From Paramecium pentaurelia (lineage: Eukaryota; Ciliophora; Oligohymenophorea; Peniculida; Parameciidae), in contig CAJJDO010000100.1 of assembly GCA_905183005.1 (NCBI GenBank), positions 323,173-387,172 of the forward strand: a stretch of 64,000 nt of DNA, written 5' to 3'. Position 1 is the stretch's first letter. Every line of letters starts with the position of its first letter. Below the pieces are notes generated by a model that ran no database searches, was not told where the DNA came from, and saw only the letters and a list, made by a program, of their open reading frames with translations. Shown here piece by piece: positions 1-12,200 of the stretch. Position numbers and translations under genes: made by a program.

Positions 1-2495
1 ATATTTAAGTTCTTTTGATTTTATAATAGCTAAATTAGATTTATTTAAAATTACTTTATTTATAGCCTATTATCCATTATAAGCTTCAATAATATCCAAT
101 TCAGAAATCAGATCTTATAGTAAAGTTTTAAATGCTATTAAATTGAAAATTTGATCATCTACTAATAAAATACCAAATTTTTTATTTTATAATACTTATT
201 TTAATTTATATTTTGGATCTTAGAGTTCTTATGAATCCTCTTTTTGATAAGTTTTTTAATTTAAGAATTTTAAACCCAAAGATTAAAATTGAATAATATT
301 TCTCTATTTTGTTTGATCAACATCTTCAGATGATGGTTCATTAAAATCAATTTCAGTTTTCTCTTAAATTTTTGTATAAATTCTTAAAAGAGAAGATCTC
401 ACAATTACTTAATGATTATCTTTTGCATTCTATTATTCATCATGTTATTAATTACTAAGATGTTAAGAAGAATGTTCCTATTTAAAACAACTTATATAAT
501 TAGCTGATCTAATAGAATTATCCTATAATTTTGCATATATCTAAAATGACATCTTAGTTCCAACATTCTATTCACTCCAAAGATCTATAGTTTCAGATGG
601 ACCCAACAAACCAACTAATTTCTTACATACCATCAACCCAATACCAGTTCCACTTTTATTTTCAATTTTTTAATTTGAAAAAGTTGCAAATAAATTGAAT
701 AATTATGGTTTAATATTATCTGGTATTCCACAACCAGTATCTTCTATTGATATAGAGTAAATTAATTTATTTATGGAACATTATTAATATCTTCCTTGTA
801 AACTTTTTCTTAATTATTAAATTGTTTAATCTCCAACTTAATATTAAATATTTCTTGAAGTATTGCTTCTTTTAATATTTTATGACTTATCAGTATTTAA
901 TGACGAAACAGTAATAGTAATACTGCCTTGTTCTGTAAATTTTAATGAATTTGAAACAAAATTCATTATTATTTGTTTAATTCTATTTGGATCAGAATGA
1001 ATCTGATAAGAGGGAATATCATAATATGTCTTTATCTCAATCCCCTTTTATTCAGCTTGAATTAAGCACATTTCAATGACTTCATCAATTATTTCATTGA
1101 TATAAAAATCAGTTAAGCATAATCTCAACTTTTTTTTTTAAATTCTTGCATAATCTTAAATATCATAAATCATATAGAGCATTAAATAAACATTTTTTTT
1201 AATGATATTATGATAATATTTTTCTATTTATGTGATTTCATTTTTACAATCTAGAGTTTCCAAAATGGATACAATACCATTAATTGGAGTTTTAAAATCA
1301 TGAAACACTGTTGCTAGTATTAAATCTTTATTTTCATTAATTTATTATTATTCATTTAATTGTTATTATAAAATATCCAATTATTTATCAATATCTTTAC
1401 TCTACAATATTATCATAAAGGCCTATTTCCGAAACCATAGACAATGATTTAAATTAATTTTTAATTTCTTTTTCTTTAATTACAATAAACAAATAGCTCT
1501 TTAACTTTAACTTTTAATCAATAATTCTTCTATTATTTTAGATTTTTAATTTTTAGGTGTCTCTTCACTAATAATTATAGAAGGTTTTGAATATAAATTA
1601 TTTTTTGGAGTTTCAATAATAATTTCATTATGATTCTTATTTTCTCTTTCTTCATTAAATTCATCCTCAGCAAAATCAAATTATCCTGAGAACTTCTTTA
1701 ATAAAGGACTATGACAAAAATATTGGCAATTGTCCATAATTTCAGAAAATAAATTCTTGAAGTTTTGACGAACACTATAGATCTGAGGAAAGAAACTATC
1801 AATGATACTTTATAATTTGATTTTGTTTTCAGAATAGAAATTATGGAGACATCTTATAAATTCATCAGAATGTGGAATGTCAAATTTAAATTCAGTTTCT
1901 AAATTTTTGGTATGATAGAGAGGCTTATTTGTTAATTTGTCAATTACAAGTATTGAATTAGGCAAGGTTTCTTTAAACAATTCTAAAAGATCATTAGCAT
2001 CTTCTCGCTCTTAAATCTAAAGCTATGTTTGATTTTACAATAATGATTGGTGCAAAAGCAATTCCAACATATGACATTGCATACTAGTACTCATCAAATC
2101 TTATTATTAAATAAATAAGTCCTATGAAGAATATTAACGATTAAAGTAATTATATTTACAGAATCTATAGTAAGGCAAAGAGTTTCAATATTATGTAAAT
2201 GAAAGATCCCTTAGTATAATTTAACAGTAAATACTTCATGTGCACTCTCTCTTAACATTTCAATTTGAATTATAATCATTATCATTTAAGTTACTGCCAA
2301 ATAATAATCATTTGTTTGATTAATGAACTTTTATTTCCATTCCAATATCAAAAATATTATAGAGAATAGTAAATCTAATAAAACAAACAATCCAGAATTC
2401 AAACTAGCAATTATTTGAGTTAGACTCAAAATCAAAATCATCAGTGAAGCTATAATATTGCATAAGATAAATTTTTGTTATCCTCCTATTTTCAT
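1..2495 (-). CDS. Hybrid sensor histidine kinase, C-terminus cut by window edge
   Basis: Membrane-anchored two-component kinase that would autophosphorylate on His and pass phosphate to its own receiver domain. Read with TGA as the only stop. The N-terminal ~130 residues are hydrophobic (several membrane segments, no clear signal peptide). A 38-nt intron is inferred at 2122-2159. Then comes a linker that might be PAS-like (contains NSILVIDKLTNK), the H-box HDFKTPING (His codon near 1300), an N-box region with NFVSNSLKFT, G-boxes DTGCGIP and GTGIGL, and the start of a receiver, LVDDQIFNL, near position 150. The rest of the receiver, with the phospho-Asp, lies beyond position 1. The start is the first ATG before the membrane segments. 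Ligand unknown. Same general architecture as the gene at 30813-33058. Kinase and receiver identity are firm; the intron map is not complete. Confidence 0.85.
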
Positions 2496-3244
2496 TGTAT
2501 CAGAATAGATTGATAAAAATAAATAATGAAGATAATTACTTTTAAATTTCAGATTTTATGATATATTAAAATCAAACATAAATATTAATATTCATTATAA
2601 CATATATATTAATGAATATTATATTGACCTTCAAATTTCCTATTTAAAATAATCTTTATTTATTTTAAATAAGAAATTTATTTTATTTTTTTGCAAAAAT
2701 TCTTTTTTATCTAGACTAAATAAATCTAACTCATCCTCATATAAAAATTATCCAAATATTTATATATAAACAATTTGGATTTTATCATTTATCCTATCAA
2801 CTTAACTACCTAAATTTTTACATCAAAAGTTCAATTTTTTCTTTGCTATAATTATTAATCAATCTTATTCATAACTATTTTTTTTGAATATTTATTTCAT
2901 TTTTTTACTTTAATTAAGTAATTTACTAATATTTATCAAATTCACATTTTTATTCCATAGAATTTTCATTCAAAAACAATTATGATATATACTGATAATG
3001 ATTAATTACTTATAAAATATCCAAATAAATTACTTAAGTATAATCTCATCTACACATATACAATAAAGAATTGATATATCTCTATTTTATTAAAAAATGT
3101 TATTAAGTTGCTTAATTATAATTTTAATGTTTTTAACTTCTTAAATATATTTATTTCTTTGAAAATAGCTATATTTATTCATCTCTAAATATTTAGATCT
3201 CTTTTTTGATGATGAAAAGATATTTAAAGCAAAAGTCTCTAATT
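2496..3244. other. Intergenic, no gene recognised
   Basis: About 750 bp of very AT-rich sequence between two minus-strand genes, with short homopolymer and TA runs. No code-6 reading frame with convincing protein character was seen on either strand. Confidence 0.5.
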
Positions 3245-3694
3245 TCATCTGCAGTTTTAAATATAAAAGGATTATTAAATCTTCAAACTAAAAAAAATTA
3301 ACTATTTTATTTATTAATCTAATAATAATTTTTTTTTTTTTGAGAATACTTTCCTTTATTATAAAAAATTAGACATTTAAGCTTATATATTGATAGTAAA
3401 ATCTAATTTTTACTCCAATTTAAATCTCACTAGATATACATAGGGATGAGGATTAGTAATCTAAAGATATAAGTATTCTTGTTTATCAGAAGTTTTATTT
3501 TAGACTGTTGTAGTAAAACTATCATTTCCTTATTCATAATGCTTTTGTTAGTATGGACATAGTTTGAATTATTTATTCCCTGTTAGTATTCTATATTTGT
3601 AATGAACATACATTTTATAAATTAATGTGAAATTTGTACTGATAAATGAATTTAGGCATATCTAAATCTTCTGCGAGGGAATCTTAAATTTCAT
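3245..3694 (-). CDS. Hypothetical protein, 149 aa
   Basis: Uninterrupted code-6 frame from ATG at 3694 to TGA at 3245, no intron needed. The middle is protein-like (NPHPYVYLVRFKLEQ, GNKQFKLCPYQQKHYEQG), while the C-terminal third is Lys/Leu/Gln-rich and crosses a T-run at about 3329-3341, so the end is less certain. It lies head-to-head with the CDK-like gene, starts 14 bp apart, which would give a shared promoter. Its 5' half falls inside the duplicated segment and is repeated at 4651-4831. No family recognised. Confidence 0.45.
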
Positions 3695-3708
3695 TATTAT
3701 TTGCAGGA

Positions 3709-4496
3709 ATGTAAGTTGAATAATATCAAAACTCTCTCCAAAATTAATATCTAAAAAATTTTACTTAATCAAAGTTTTTAGGATAAGGAACCTATGGTGT
3801 AGTCATAAGAGCATTTGATGAAAGAAGAGGAGAATTTGTAGCCTTAAAGAAAATAAAGCTTGGAAAATTTAAGGATGAAGGTTTTCCTGTTACTACAATC
3901 AGAAAAATATCAATACTTTAAAAATTGAAACATCCTAAGTAGAAGAGTCCTACATAGAGATCTTAAACCAGAGAATATTTTATTAAATGAGATGACGATT
4001 ATTAAACTAGCAGGTTTTGGACTATCTAGAGTATTTCCATTCCCAATGCCTTAATTCACAAAGGAAATTACTACTCTCTGGTATAGAGCTCCAGAACTCT
4101 TGCTTGGTGATGATAATTATGGAACTGGTGTAGATATATGGGCTGTCGGTTGTATAATGGCTGAATGTTTAGCATAAGAACCACTGTTTAAAGTGGATAG
4201 TGAAATGGTTATGTTGTCTCAAATTATGGAAGTAATTTTATATTTTAATTTCTTCAAAGGTAATTGGAACTCCATCCGATGATAATTATATTGGATTGTC
4301 TAAACTTCCAAATTATAAAGATGATTTTACAATACATCAACACAAAGATCTTACTTAAGTTTTTCCATTATTAATCGATGATCATCGAGCCCTTGAAGTC
4401 TTATAGTCTATGCTGTAATTCAATCCAGCCAGGAGACCATAAGCAAAAGAATTATTAAATTATTCATGGTTTTATGATATTAGAAATAATTATTGA
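3709..4496 (+). pseudogene. CDK-like protein kinase, internally deleted and frame-broken (copy 1)
   Basis: Starts MQVEQYQNSLQNQYLKN, then the Gly loop GQGTYGVV, Lys motif VALKKIKL and a PSTAIRE-like helix FPVTTIRKISILQKLKHP. After this the frame breaks: the catalytic HRDLKPEN resumes in another frame only about 3-5 codons later, so beta4 to helix E (roughly 55 residues in CDKs) is missing. The DFG motif reads GFG, losing the Mg-binding Asp. The C-lobe is well kept (ITTLWYRAPELLLG, DIWAVGCIMAE, IGTPSDD, FNPARRP) and ends at TGA 4494-4496. A 28-nt intron at 4232-4259 ending in AAG is required. Probably non-functional; deletion, frame break and lost Asp all agree. Confidence 0.8.
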
Positions 4497-4650
4497 ATAA
4501 AAATTCTTAATAAATTCTTTCTAGCTGTTATGTATATTATATTTAATTGAAATTTAGATTAATAATTTCTAATTAGATATTTATAAATAATTAAGTTATT
4601 ATTTATTTTTTAATGATTTTCGTTTTAATTATAAAAATTAAAAGGTTAAN

Positions 4651-4831
4651 TAAAACTATCATTTCCTTATTCATAATGCTTTTGTTAGTATGGACATAGT
4701 TTGAATTATTTATTCCCTGTTAGTATTCTATATTTGTAATGAACATACATTTTATAAATTAATGTGAAATTTGTACTGATAAATGAATTTAGGCATATCT
4801 AAATCTTCTGCGAGGGAATCTTAAATTTCAT
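4651..4831 (-). pseudogene. Partial repeat copy of the 149-aa hypothetical gene
   Basis: Exact repeat of the first ~60 codons of the gene starting at 3694. It begins with the same ATG (offset 1,137 bp) and is cut off at the N at 4650. Most likely an assembly duplicate rather than a separate gene. Confidence 0.7.
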
Positions 4832-4845
4832 TATTATTTGCAGGA

Positions 4846-5633
4846 ATGTAAGTTGAATAATATCAAAACTCTCTCCAAAATTAATATCTAAAAAATTTTA
4901 CTTAATCAAAGTTTTTAGGATAAGGAACCTATGGTGTAGTCATAAGAGCATTTGATGAAAGAAGAGGAGAATTTGTAGCCTTAAAGAAAATAAAGCTTGG
5001 AAAATTTAAGGATGAAGGTTTTCCTGTTACTACAATCAGAAAAATATCAATACTTTAAAAATTGAAACATCCTAAGTAGAAGAGTCCTACATAGAGATCT
5101 TAAACCAGAGAATATTTTATTAAATGAGATGACGATTATTAAACTAGCAGGTTTTGGACTATCTAGAGTATTTCCATTCCCAATGCCTTAATTCACAAAG
5201 GAAATTACTACTCTCTGGTATAGAGCTCCAGAACTCTTGCTTGGTGATGATAATTATGGAACTGGTGTAGATATATGGGCTGTCGGTTGTATAATGGCTG
5301 AATGTTTAGCATAAGAACCACTGTTTAAAGTGGATAGTGAAATGGTTATGTTGTCTCAAATTATGGAAGTAATTTTATATTTTAATTTCTTCAAAGGTAA
5401 TTGGAACTCCATCCGATGATAATTATATTGGATTGTCTAAACTTCCAAATTATAAAGATGATTTTACAATACATCAACACAAAGATCTTACTTAAGTTTT
5501 TCCATTATTAATCGATGATCATCGAGCCCTTGAAGTCTTATAGTCTATGCTGTAATTCAATCCAGCCAGGAGACCATAAGCAAAAGAATTATTAAATTAT
5601 TCATGGTTTTATGATATTAGAAATAATTATTGA
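4846..5633 (+). pseudogene. CDK-like kinase, second identical copy
   Basis: Identical over its whole length to 3709-4496, including the missing beta4-helix E segment, the frame break before HRDLKPEN, the GFG in place of DFG and the AAG-ending intron (here 5369-5396). Because it is inside the exact repeat around the N, it is probably the same locus assembled twice. Confidence 0.75.
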
Positions 5634-6313
5634 ATAAAAATTCTTAATAAATTCTTTCTAGCTGTTATGTATATTATATTTAATTGAAATTTAGATTAAT
5701 AATTTCTAATTAGATATTTATAAATAATTAAGTTATTATTTATTTTTTAATGATTTTCGTTTTAATTATAAAAATTAAAAGGTTAAATTAAAAATAATAA
5801 TTTATATCTTAAAGTAAACATTTTTCTAAAAATAAATTCTCAATGGATCTGTCAATATAATTTTTAATGCTCCTTCTTTTTAAGAATTGATTAATCTATA
5901 ATGATTACTTCTTCATGTTTTTTTGAGCAATAAAATCTATAATCAATACAATTTTAATGATATTAAATGTTATTTTTCATAATTTGGAAAATAATTGTTG
6001 GATAAATGTTGATAATACTTAACTAGAAGGATTGAAATTAAAGTATAGTTCCTATATTAATTAATTTTTATTATTCCTAATAATATTTCAACTTTCAATC
6101 TTATTTGATAATAAAAAAATAAACAAATAATTTAAAAAATTGAAATTAATTTATGTTGAAAAATAATTATGATGGTTTTGATATTAGATTTGTAGAATGA
6201 CCAAACAAATCAATATATTTATATATAAATACATCTATATTTTTATATTTCATATATTTTTATTAACTTTTATATGAAGATGATAAAAATATTATTTTTT
6301 TTTATATAAAAAA
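5634..6313. other. Intergenic, no gene recognised
   Basis: About 680 bp. The first ~150 bp is the tail of the repeated segment, the rest unique AT-rich DNA. A T/A-rich stretch at 6200-6313 directly precedes the next start codon. No convincing frame seen. Confidence 0.5.
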
Positions 6314-7576
6314 ATGGCCTTAATTCATAATCAAAATGATGTGCAAAATATGTTTAGTAAGGCAGGGAAAATTACTTCAGAGAAATATATTGTATTTTAA
6401 AGAAAAGAAGAGATTATCAACAATAGGCCCAGATATTTCAAAGGGAAATCTTAATCTGTTGCTTCATCAGAAGATGTGAATCAATAAGCTGATAAAAAAA
6501 TGCCAGAAATATCAAACAAAAAATAATAAGAATAAATAACAGAAGCAGAATTGATTTAACGCAAAAATTAAGTCAAACTTTCCCAACCATTCTCGAAACA
6601 ACTGTCCAGATAAGTAGGTCATTATACAAAACTGAGTAAAGATAGTAAACCTTCTTGTGGGTAGTATCATGTTAAATACAGTGAACTAGATAAGTATTTA
6701 TTGAAATAATGATTTAACAGAGCAATTCACTCAATTCATGATTATGATAAATCACTTAAACATACCATACCTTTAGAAGTTCCAGGAAAGCATGGAGAAC
6801 ATGAAAATATTGAGTAAGTAATGAATTGATATTTTGATAGCAAACCAATTGTGGATAGACCAAGGTTTTCTAGAACATGTTTTCTTGATTTGACAAGATA
6901 GTCACCAAGGTATATATTTATAACAAAATCATTAGACCTGACATATTTTTTGGAAGACCCACTCCACATCCAGATAGATTTACATATTTGAATGTAACAG
7001 ATTCATGGAGCAAGATTCCTCGAACTCCATCAGTCTAATTAGAAAAACAATTGTCAAGAGATTAAATGATTATTTATAAAAAGAAATAATTTGCCCCTGA
7101 TTATCATCCAAATTTTGAATTTGGTAAAAAGTATATGAATGAATTAATAAATAGATAATTAGGCAGTTGTGGAGCACCATTCGATAAATTAGAATAGAGA
7201 AAAGATATAATGACTAAAATACCACCTTATAATCATGAAACTTATTTTGAATTTGATGTATATTCTAAGGATCCAAATAGTAAATTATTTAGAACTCCTA
7301 CAGCTCCAAATTTTAAATAAATGTTAGATAGAGAACAAGATGGAAAATCTCTTTTACCAAGTTTTATGTAGGTAATCATAATTTTGGACTTATTAGAAAT
7401 ATTCGAATACTCGTATGGGTATTACTCATTTACATCAAAAAATGCTTGAAGTGAACAATTTTAGAGATGGAAGATTTCAAACTGTTACTTCCAGTTTTTT
7501 ACCAAGCAAAGGATTTAAGAAAAGGCCATAATTAGATGAATCAAGTGAAGAGATTGAATAGATGGAAGAATAATGA
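6314..7576 (+). CDS. Conserved-looking hypothetical protein, 385 aa
   Basis: Four short introns restore one frame: 6694-6720 (27 nt, ends CAG), 6814-6840 (27 nt), one of 26 nt near 6910-6935 and one of 25 nt near 7372-7396. The spliced length is divisible by three. The N-terminal ~120 residues are Lys/Gln/Ser-rich and look disordered. The middle has a Pro/Arg/Phe-rich segment (FFGRPTPHPDRFTYLNV) and repeated short basic-proline patches (IPRTPSVQ, LFRTPTAPNFKQ), followed by a C-terminus ending in an acidic Glu/Gln tail. No enzyme motif, membrane segment or signal peptide. Such R-x-P-rich, soluble proteins are common among cytoskeletal and ciliary components, but that is only a guess. Confidence 0.8.
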
Positions 7577-7895
7577 TGATTTATATTCTTTAATAATTAT
7601 ATATATATTGAATAAGAATCAAATGTTCTTTAAAACTTATTTAATATTAATTATAAAATTAATAATTAAAATACTTCCTTAATCCATTTCAAAATGTTAA
7701 TATTTGTTTAATATTATAATGTTTTTATGATTATTTGATGCATTTTTTTATTTGTATTTAGTGAAATTGTATGACATAGTTTTGGTTTATTTTAATGAAT
7801 GCAACAACGCACTATTAATTACAATATCTTTTTAGACAAGAATATAAATCAACCTTTTAATATGCCTCCATTTATCTTTTAATTACAGAAATTAA
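7577..7895. other. Intergenic, short unspliced frame only
   Basis: About 320 bp. A 35-codon frame starting near 7798 (MNATTHYQLQ...) ends in TGA at the next gene's ATG and is out of frame with it; I do not regard it as an exon. Confidence 0.4.
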
Positions 7896-8667
7896 ATGAA
7901 TAGTCATACACCAATAAGCTTGATGGATATCAGTTTCTGTCTTTCTGAGATATCTACTCAAATAACTGAATAAATAAATAATCAAAATGAGTAGATTCAA
8001 CTAATGTACACAGAAAAGTAAAAAACTCTGGAAAAATTACAAAAACAACTAGAGAAGATGAATCAAGTGATTTCTAGAATGTATGATAAATAACCTCAAC
8101 AAACATTAAACTAGATTCAAATTCTTAGGAATCAGTAATATAAATATGAACTTTAAATGGAAGAAGATTTAGAGCTTCCTTGTTACAGAAACAGAATTTT
8201 TCAAATAAAACTTAAGCTTGTTTAAAATGAAAGAACAATAATAAATGTAAATAATCTCCTTGTTGAATTACAAATGTATGTATAGAAAGTAATATTAGTT
8301 GGACTTATGACAAAATTCCTAAAAAACTTACCCATAATAACAAACACCAATCAATTTTTAAAGGATGTTAATAAACTGTAATAAAAAAAGGGTATGGTAG
8401 CTTAAGCCGAATTCAAATTAAGGAAGTTTCTTCACATTTTCCAAAAGGGACATTTATGATGATTATTTTACCAATAGATGATGGGGCTGTAATTGGAGAA
8501 GAGAGGTAATAATATAATATTATTTTAGTAAATTTATCATAAAAAAAGAGTGGATAAAGCCTTTGATTATAAATGATGTGTCAATAAAGGCAAAAAAATT
8601 TTCTGATAGGCATAATCCTTATTATGCTAAATCTGATGGAACAATCAATATTTTGGAATAGGAATGA
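7896..8667 (+). CDS. Hypothetical coiled-coil protein, 241 aa
   Basis: ATG at 7896 opens a Gln/Lys/Leu-rich coiled-coil stretch (EKQKTLEKLQKQLEKMNQVI) of ~60 residues. Two 23-nt introns near 8278-8300 and 8507-8529 are needed; without the first the frame shifts. With both removed the length is a multiple of three and the frame ends at TGA 8665-8667. The C-terminal half is mixed alpha/beta-like (IKEVSSHFPKGTFMMIILP, IKKEWIKPLIINDVSIKAKK). No family recognised. Confidence 0.75.
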
Positions 8668-9230
8668 TTACTTGTTTAATCACGATATTAACAATATAAA
8701 TATTCAAACATAAAAATTATGTTGAAACTTAACAAGAAATATTATCTTTCTTGGAGAATATTTGAATTTCTATCATTTTTATTTAAACATTTTTTTTGAG
8801 AAATTTTAGTATGCTTTAAGAATTTTAAGTACATTAAGAAAGTAAGTGTTTAACGCACTCTAAAACTCTCGTTTTTGCTCAATAAAGATAATCATTGAAC
8901 TTAATTAAAGTTTAAATCTAATATAATGAATAATAATCATTAATACACCTCATATTAAATTATTCGTTTTAATAATAATAGTTTTATAACTTAAAAACCT
9001 TTTTTCCTCTTTTTTTTTAGGATTAATGATTAATTTGTATTTCATGTATTCTGAGATTGTTATTAAATTTAGATTAAAACTAAAAATTGAATATTTTGGT
9101 GATATTAATATTGAGAATATATTTTATATAAATTATTATTATTTTTATTATAATAATTAATTTAAAATTTTTTAATTGAACAGAACTTTAAAAGGCACCT
9201 GAAATATTTCATTTATTTTATTAAAAATAA
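8668..9230. other. Intergenic, no gene recognised
   Basis: About 560 bp of AT-rich DNA upstream of the Mot1 gene, with TA/TTA runs near 9115-9170. I saw no coding or RNA-gene signature. Confidence 0.5.
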
Positions 9231-12200
9231 ATGGAAGATAAAATAAATAAACTTTTTGCTTTATTCAATGATTTCAAGAATCAGTAACTCTTTAGCTTGG
9301 CTCTGGCTTAAATAGTAAATGTCTATAATGATTACCCTGCCTGTCTATATTAAATATTAAGAAAAACAAATAAATTAATATATTCAAGATCCCAAGATCC
9401 TCGTCTCAGATTAGAACATTCTTAAATTGCTGCTGCAATAATTGAAAGAACATACAAGATCTACAAGTAATTAATTTTTAATTAAATATAGTGAACGACT
9501 TGAAGAATATTTGTTATCATCATCTAATGACTCCATTCCTGAAAATTTGTTTCATTTTGAACCAATATTAGATCAATAAGTAGAGGATGCTATGTAATAA
9601 GAGTAAATTAGAGATTATGAAGAAATTAAATCAAATATTAAGTTAAAAAGTGAATAAATTGATTTCATTCATTTAATCAATGATGGAAGTGCAATTCTTG
9701 GAAAAGACATGAAATACTTAAAAAGATCATAAGAGAATAAAAATTAAAAATTAGATGATGAAACTTTGGATATTAAATAAGAGGAAATAATGAGATTAAT
9801 GGGTTTGTCTGGGAATTTTAATTTATCAAATGTTACTAGATTATTGGAATTTATGTAAGGAGATGCTGAGATACCTATAGATATGCATTCATCCTCTGAT
9901 GAAATTGTAGAGAGTTCTAGTGATGATGATGCAGTAGGTTAATATAAAAGAAAAAATAAAACTAAAAATAAATAACCAGAAACTAATTTAAAAAAGAAAC
10001 CATCTACTTAAAAGAAAAATTAAAATACAAAATATTGTGTAATAAACCCTTTTAATGTAATTTATAATAGAGCAGTTTATGAATTGATGAATCATAAATG
10101 GTAGGAGAGACATGCAAGTGCTCTAGTTTTGAAATCTATTGTTAGGCAAAAAGGATTTTTAAATTTGGGATTCAGTTATTTGATAAAAGGTGATGAAAAG
10201 GAAATTAATGGAATTTTGAGAAATAGTTTAATAGAATATATAAGTGATAAAAATGGTTAATTAAATAAATTAGAATATTTATTGACAAGATGTTGTGTAT
10301 TAATTGTAATGGATAGATTTGCAGATTATTTTGGAAATTAAACTATTATGATTGTAAGAGAAGCAGCATGTTAAACTGCTATTACACTTTTAACAGATAG
10401 AAATTATAATACTAATATTTGGATTCATTATCCTGATAGTTTTATGAAATTTGTACTTTTATTGAAAGATTTTATTGAAGAAGGTTAAAGAGTATAAATA
10501 TATGAAGTCTCTTAAAGTGCTTTATTTTTAGTAAAAGGTTTATTGAAAGATCATTTGTAAGTGATTTTTGATAATTTTTCAGAAATGCTTTTGTAGGTAG
10601 GTTAAAGAGATAATGAAGATGAGATTCTAGAATTATTAGCAGATATATGGAAGGAATTCTTATAATTAGGTTTAAATTAGAAATATTATAATACTGTTTA
10701 TTCAATTACTATGGAATAATTAAAAAAATAGGATGATATCAGTTTTGCTGGAAAATCAATATTTTAATTTCTAGGTGTTCTATTTCATATTGGTTTTAAA
10801 ATACAAAAATAATTTTAAGGAGAAATAGATATTTTAAAAAAGTTCTTTTTTCATAGAATTGTAGAGGTCAAAGAATAATTTTATAAATATTTATTAGCTT
10901 TTTCAAAATAACAAACATAAAAATAAAATGATCATAGAACAATAAATTTTATGAAAATTATATTTTAGACTGGAATATTTGAAGAGAAACCAGAAACATT
11001 TTAAACATTAATGAATATACTTGAACAATTATCTAAACATTTAGAAGAAGAATAATTATACGAATTTATTTAATTTGTTCATAATTTCTCTACTGATCAT
11101 TAATTTAAGAAATATTTTTATTTATTTGATGGTATGAAACGAGAATCAATAGATTTACATTATCCAAATTTATCTCAATAATCTTAAAATCCAATTGATA
11201 ATTAAACATATAGAATGATTAAATCTGCTTATTTGATTAAAGATATTAATTATAACCATTAAATAACTGTTGATTTAGATCCAATCAACTTTATTTATAC
11301 TTTCAGAAATTATATAAATAATAAAACAGATTTAAATATAGAAGTGGATAGTACACGTTAAAATGGATGTTGTTTTGATGAATTGGATCTCAAAATTCAA
11401 GTTTCAATGCAAAAATTAAATATTCTATTGAAAAATTATATGTAAATAGAAAAAGAATAAGAATATTTAACAATTATATAAGGATTTCTTAAAATTTATG
11501 GAGATTTTGCAATAGCACCAGCTCATTCACCAAAGCTTAGATAATTATATCCTATTATTCTAAATTAACTTAAGCAATTAAGTTAAATTGATTATGAAAT
11601 GGATTAAGAATCAATATAGAAATTATAGGATACTACATCAGATTTAGTTTAAAATCTTTAAGCTTTTACAAAGTTGAGTAATGAATTAAGTTTGAATTTT
11701 AAGGTATTAACCTCAGATCACACTGAATCATTAATACAAAGAATTAGGTAAAATATTTTATTTATTTAAGAATAGACAAATTTCATTTAATATAGGATAT
11801 TGCATCAGAAAGATTAGCTAGATAAATGTCTTTAAATCCAAACTGTTGTGATTTAACATCCCTTTATGTTAAATAGAGTACATAATAAACAGTATAATAT
11901 ATTTTATCTTAAAAAAATCAATTGAAAAGTATGATATATTTATATATATTTAATTAGGAAAGGATTATGGTAGAAAAAGATTGATTTGGCATTTATTAAA
12001 AAATTAAGTGGATTTCTAATCTTGGCATCTCTTTTTTGAGAGACTCTTTTTATAATAATTGAATTATATTCCAAATGATTTAAGATTTAATTAAACTCTA
12101 ATGACTTAAACATCTAAATTAATTATAAAAGTAGAAGATTTGAAATATAATTTATGGGGAATAGGTTTAATCTAAAATGCATATTCATTATTCATATAAA

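Larger units (their letters stand above)
3514..5786. repeat. 1,136-bp exact direct repeat flanking a single N
   Basis: Bases 3514-4649 and 4651-5786 read as identical, offset 1,137 bp, with the lone N at 4650 exactly at the junction. The first copy is cut at the N and the second begins right after it. This is what is expected when two contigs sharing an overlapping end are placed side by side in a scaffold instead of being merged, so one true copy is the simpler reading. A genuine recent tandem duplication cannot be excluded from sequence alone. Confidence 0.9.

Noticed and set aside
2040..2130. Alternative frame with YAMSYVGIAF in the first histidine kinase
   Set aside because: The 38-nt intron at 2122-2159 leads into a different frame that continues to the H-box; the alternative soon hits TGA.
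6742..6969. Minus-strand 75-codon frame
   Set aside because: Antisense to the well-supported plus-strand gene 6314-7576, whose introns and length are consistent.
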